A stretch of 8,941 nt of DNA, taken from assembly GCA_964450725.1 (NCBI GenBank), contig CAYVGO010000072.1, forward strand, positions 1-8,941, given 5' to 3'. Every line of letters starts with the position of its first letter. Position 1 is the stretch's first letter. The position numbers and the translations under genes were made by a program. Positions 6,714-8,941 of this stretch are shown here, in pieces. The notes beneath the pieces were generated by a model. That model did not search any database, was not told the DNA's origin, and saw only the letters and a program-made list of their open reading frames with translations. This stretch comes from CAYVGO01 sp964450725 (GTDB lineage Bacteria; Bacteroidota; Bacteroidia; Bacteroidales; UBA932).

Positions 6714-6721
6714 TAACTTTG
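6714..6721 (+). promoter_or_regulatory. -7 box for the MCE-uvrA pair
   Basis: TAACTTTG lies 57 bases upstream of the ATG at 6779, placing transcription near 6728 and giving a leader of about 50 bases. The -33 region (about 6690-6694, TTAGTGG) is only a partial match. This is the nearest box to the gene and the best candidate for driving both mlaD and uvrA. Confidence 0.6.
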
Positions 6722-6778
6722 ACCCCCGCAAGAAAAAACTTAAGAAAAATATGTTTCTGCACTTTAATTGATTTATTT

Positions 6779-7681
6779 ATGAAGATTAAAAAAGAATTTA
6801 AAATCGGATTATTTACTATTGCCATCTTTGTGGTTTTTTACTTTGGAATGAGCTACTTAGGGAAAAAAGAGGCTTTAAGTCTCAATAATACTTATTATAT
6901 GCCACTGAATGATGCTATAGGCATTAGCAATAAAACCATCATAACATTACAAGGTGTAAAAGTGGGAGAGGTATCAGACATTACACTTTCTATTGATGGT
7001 AAAAAAGTATATGCAACATTGTTAATTTATTCTCGCTATCAAATTCCTAAAGGTTCTGTTATTTCGCTCTCTCCGGGAGGTATTTTAGATAAAGCGGCAT
7101 TTGCCATTCAATTCAGCAATAATACCGACTTCTTAAAAGACAAAGACACCATTCAATATGTTGCCGGAAAAGCAAGTTTGATGTCGCAAATAGAACCGAT
7201 AGTTCCTAAAATTGACAGTATTATGGAAAACATCAACACTGCCATTGGCGGAGTCAATCAAATATTAAGTCAACGAAATATCAATAATATTTCGACAGCA
7301 TTAGAAAAGTTACATATTCTGATTGAAAACCTCAACAACACCACCGTAAAATTAGATAAACTCATTGCTCAAAACGATACAACCGTTGCAGGCATTCTGT
7401 CTAACACGTTAGCAATATCCCAAAACCTGAAAGAAGACACTTACGCCTTAAACCGATTACTCCAAAATGCCGATTCTACGATTGTACGCCTTAAAACCGT
7501 ATCTACTATACTTTCTACAGATATGAAAGACGGAAAACTGCTGCGCAATATGGAAAATGACACATTATACAAAAACCTGAATTACACCTTGCGTAATCTC
7601 GACAGTTTACTGATAGATGTAAGAAAACAACCCGAAGATTACGTACATTTTTCTTTATGGGGAAAGAAAAAGAAAAAATAA
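6779..7681 (+). CDS. mlaD: MlaD-family (MCE domain) lipid-transport protein
   Basis: A 300-residue MCE-domain protein. Family members bind lipid in the periplasm and serve ABC systems that move phospholipids between the inner and outer membranes. The N-terminus has a basic stretch then one membrane helix (about residues 8-27, GLFTIAIFVVFYFGMSYLG), so the rest should be periplasmic. An MCE domain spans about 36-115, with ITLQGVKVGEVSDI (55-68) and a closing SLSPGGILDKAAFAIQF. Residues 135-280 are predicted helical, rich in Asn, Leu and Ile, and may form the helical tube or needle seen in larger MCE assemblies. The end HFSLWGKKKKK is a form I associate with Bacteroidota members. The start is the ATG at 6779; an in-frame TTG at 6719 falls in the -7 box. 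No MlaE permease or MlaF ATPase gene is adjacent. The stop lies one base before uvrA. Confidence 0.88.
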   Translation: MKIKKEFKIGLFTIAIFVVFYFGMSYLGKKEALSLNNTYYMPLNDAIGISNKTIITLQGVKVGEVSDITLSIDGKKVYATLLIYSRYQIPKGSVISLSPGGILDKAAFAIQFSNNTDFLKDKDTIQYVAGKASLMSQIEPIVPKIDSIMENINTAIGGVNQILSQRNINNISTALEKLHILIENLNNTTVKLDKLIAQNDTTVAGILSNTLAISQNLKEDTYALNRLLQNADSTIVRLKTVSTILSTDMKDGKLLRNMENDTLYKNLNYTLRNLDSLLIDVRKQPEDYVHFSLWGKKKKK

Positions 7682-7682
7682 A

Positions 7683-8941
7683 ATGGAACCAAAATTTATA
7701 GAAGTAAAAGGAGCAAGAGTACACAACCTTAAAAATATTGATGTTACCATCCCTCGCAATAGCCTTACTGTCATTACGGGCTTAAGCGGAAGTGGAAAAT
7801 CTTCATTGGCATTTGATACTATTTACGCAGAAGGACAAAGACGTTATCTGGAAACTTTGTCTGCGTATGCTCGACAATTTTTAGGTGGATTAGAACGACC
7901 CGATGTAGAACTAATTACAGGGCTAACACCGGTAATATCCATAGAACAAAAAACCACCAACCAAAATCCACGTTCTACCGTAGGAACAACAACCGAAATT
8001 TATCATTACCTGAGATTGCTTTTTGCCCGTGCTGCAATAGCCTATTCGCCGACAGGAAAACCGATGATACGGTACACCGAAGAACAAATCAAAGAACACA
8101 TTTTCCAACAGTTTGAGAAAAAACGTATCGCCATTTTATCGCCATTAATCAAAGGTAGGAAAGGGCAGTACAAAGAATTATTTGAGCAGTTGTTAAAAAA
8201 AGGATTTTTGGCCGTAAGAGTCAATGGAGAGATTAGAGAGTTATCTGAAAAAATAGTCTTAGATCGCTATAAAAGTCATTTTATTGAATTGTTGATAGAC
8301 AAATTAACCCTCAAGCATGGTGATACAAAGCGATTGAGTGAATCTGTAGATACAGGATTAAAGCATGGTAGCGGAACAATCATGATTCTTGATTATGATT
8401 CTCAATCTGTAACTTACTACAGTCGTAATTTGATGTGTCCCGATACGGGAGTTTCTTACAGTGAACCTGCTCCTCATACATTCTCTTTCAATTCTCCGCA
8501 AGGTGCTTGTCCGCATTGTAACGGGCTCGGAGAAATTGCCGAAATGGATATAGATAAAATCATTCCCGATCCGCAAAAAAGCATTTTGTTAGGAGGTATT
8601 GCACCTTTAGGAACTTCTACCACTTCACGAGCATTTGTACTTCTAAGCGGTTTAGCCAAAAAGTTCGGATTTTCATTAACCGAACCCATTGCCGACATTT
8701 CGCCGGAAAATCTCAATATTATTTTATATGGCACCACAGAGTCTTTCAGAATAGAGAGTGATTTACCCAGTTTCCGAAGTAACTACAGTCAAGGATTTGA
8801 AGGGGTTATCAATTACATTAACAACTATTATGAGAACTCAGAATCTGACCACGTAAGAGAACGGGTAGAAAGATTTATCCGTTATACAGTCTGTCCGCAC
8901 TGTAAAGGAACAAGGTTGAAAGAAGAGTCGTTGAATTATAA
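7683..8941 (+). CDS. uvrA: Excinuclease ABC subunit A, N-terminal 419 residues (cut by window edge)
   Basis: The damage-sensing ATPase of nucleotide excision repair, which loads UvrB onto damaged DNA. The 419 complete codons seen are a little under half of the usual 940 or so, with no stop before the edge. Visible: IEVKGARVHNLKNI (6-19), Walker A GLSGSGKS (33-40), then YAEGQRRYLETLSAYARQFL (48-67), the Q-loop-like ISIEQKTT (85-92) and STVGTTTEIYHYLRLLFAR (98-116). FSFNSPQGACPHCNGLG (267-283) and CPHCKGTRL (404-412) are characteristic of UvrA. The first zinc-type site is incomplete: C252 is followed at +3 by T255 instead of Cys, and the segment after LLFAR has no CxxC. I recall this pattern in Bacteroidota UvrA paralogs, so it is probably natural. 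The ATG at 7683 lies one base after the mlaD stop, which implies co-transcription. Confidence 0.95.
   Translation, partial: MEPKFIEVKGARVHNLKNIDVTIPRNSLTVITGLSGSGKSSLAFDTIYAEGQRRYLETLSAYARQFLGGLERPDVELITGLTPVISIEQKTTNQNPRSTVGTTTEIYHYLRLLFARAAIAYSPTGKPMIRYTEEQIKEHIFQQFEKKRIAILSPLIKGRKGQYKELFEQLLKKGFLAVRVNGEIRELSEKIVLDRYKSHFIELLIDKLTLKHGDTKRLSESVDTGLKHGSGTIMILDYDSQSVTYYSRNLMCPDTGVSYSEPAPHTFSFNSPQGACPHCNGLGEIAEMDIDKIIPDPQKSILLGGIAPLGTSTTSRAFVLLSGLAKKFGFSLTEPIADISPENLNIILYGTTESFRIESDLPSFRSNYSQGFEGVINYINNYYENSESDHVRERVERFIRYTVCPHCKGTRLKEESLNY

Noticed and set aside
6450..6731. 93-codon open frame on the minus strand across the large intergenic region
   Set aside because: It is Ser/Phe/Tyr/Leu-rich with no motif, lies over AT-rich DNA full of promoter-like boxes, and has no promoter of its own.
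6751..6771. Six-codon upstream frame (ATG at 6751, TGA at 6769) in the mlaD leader
   Set aside because: Too short and of ordinary composition to argue for leader-peptide control; no matching hairpin pair lies in the leader.
7923..8737. Minus-strand frames across uvrA
   Set aside because: They lie opposite conserved UvrA motifs and contain no recognisable domain.

Overview
The window reads as an ordinary chromosomal stretch from an AT-rich member of the Bacteroidota. Four genes are preceded by good matches to the Bacteroidota sigma-A -7 element TAnnTTTG (TACCTTTG or TAACTTTG), and start codons lack clear Shine-Dalgarno sequences. The TonB, MCE and UvrA proteins also have forms typical of that phylum: a short N-terminal anchor with an acidic/proline linker in TonB, a single MCE domain ending in a basic tail, and a UvrA that lacks some zinc-ligand cysteines. 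I cannot place it more finely.

Layout, left to right. Positions 3-359 (+) hold the 3' end of a gene whose N-terminal part resembles the end of a C39 peptidase domain. Its C-terminal part resembles the tail of an ABC-transporter ATPase, with the whole middle missing. TonB (531-1220, +) follows from its own strong promoter. A cluster of three hairpins separates it from a convergent gamma-carbonic-anhydrase-family gene (1387-1902, -). That gene and a ROK-family glucokinase (2129-3115, +) diverge from a shared intergenic region with one -7 box in each direction. purB (3205-4551, +) follows the kinase after a gap with a hairpin and a possible weak promoter. A 22-bp perfect hairpin and a second 13-bp hairpin separate purB from a convergent DEAD-box RNA helicase (4680-6365, -). 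The largest non-coding stretch (6366-6778) carries the helicase promoter and three TAACTTTG boxes pointing right. An MCE/MlaD-family protein (6779-7681, +) and uvrA (7683 to the window edge, +) form a tight pair with one base between them.

The genes do not form one pathway. They are housekeeping functions: outer-membrane energy transduction, a metal-dependent left-handed beta-helix enzyme, sugar phosphorylation, purine synthesis, RNA remodelling, envelope lipid transport and nucleotide excision repair. I see no CRISPR array, tRNA, rRNA, insertion sequence or prophage, and no convincing new multi-gene system. The points most worth a second look are the fused or deleted C39/ABC remnant at the left edge, the competing hairpins after purB, the repeated promoter-like boxes at 6511-6721, and the one-base coupling of an MCE gene to uvrA.
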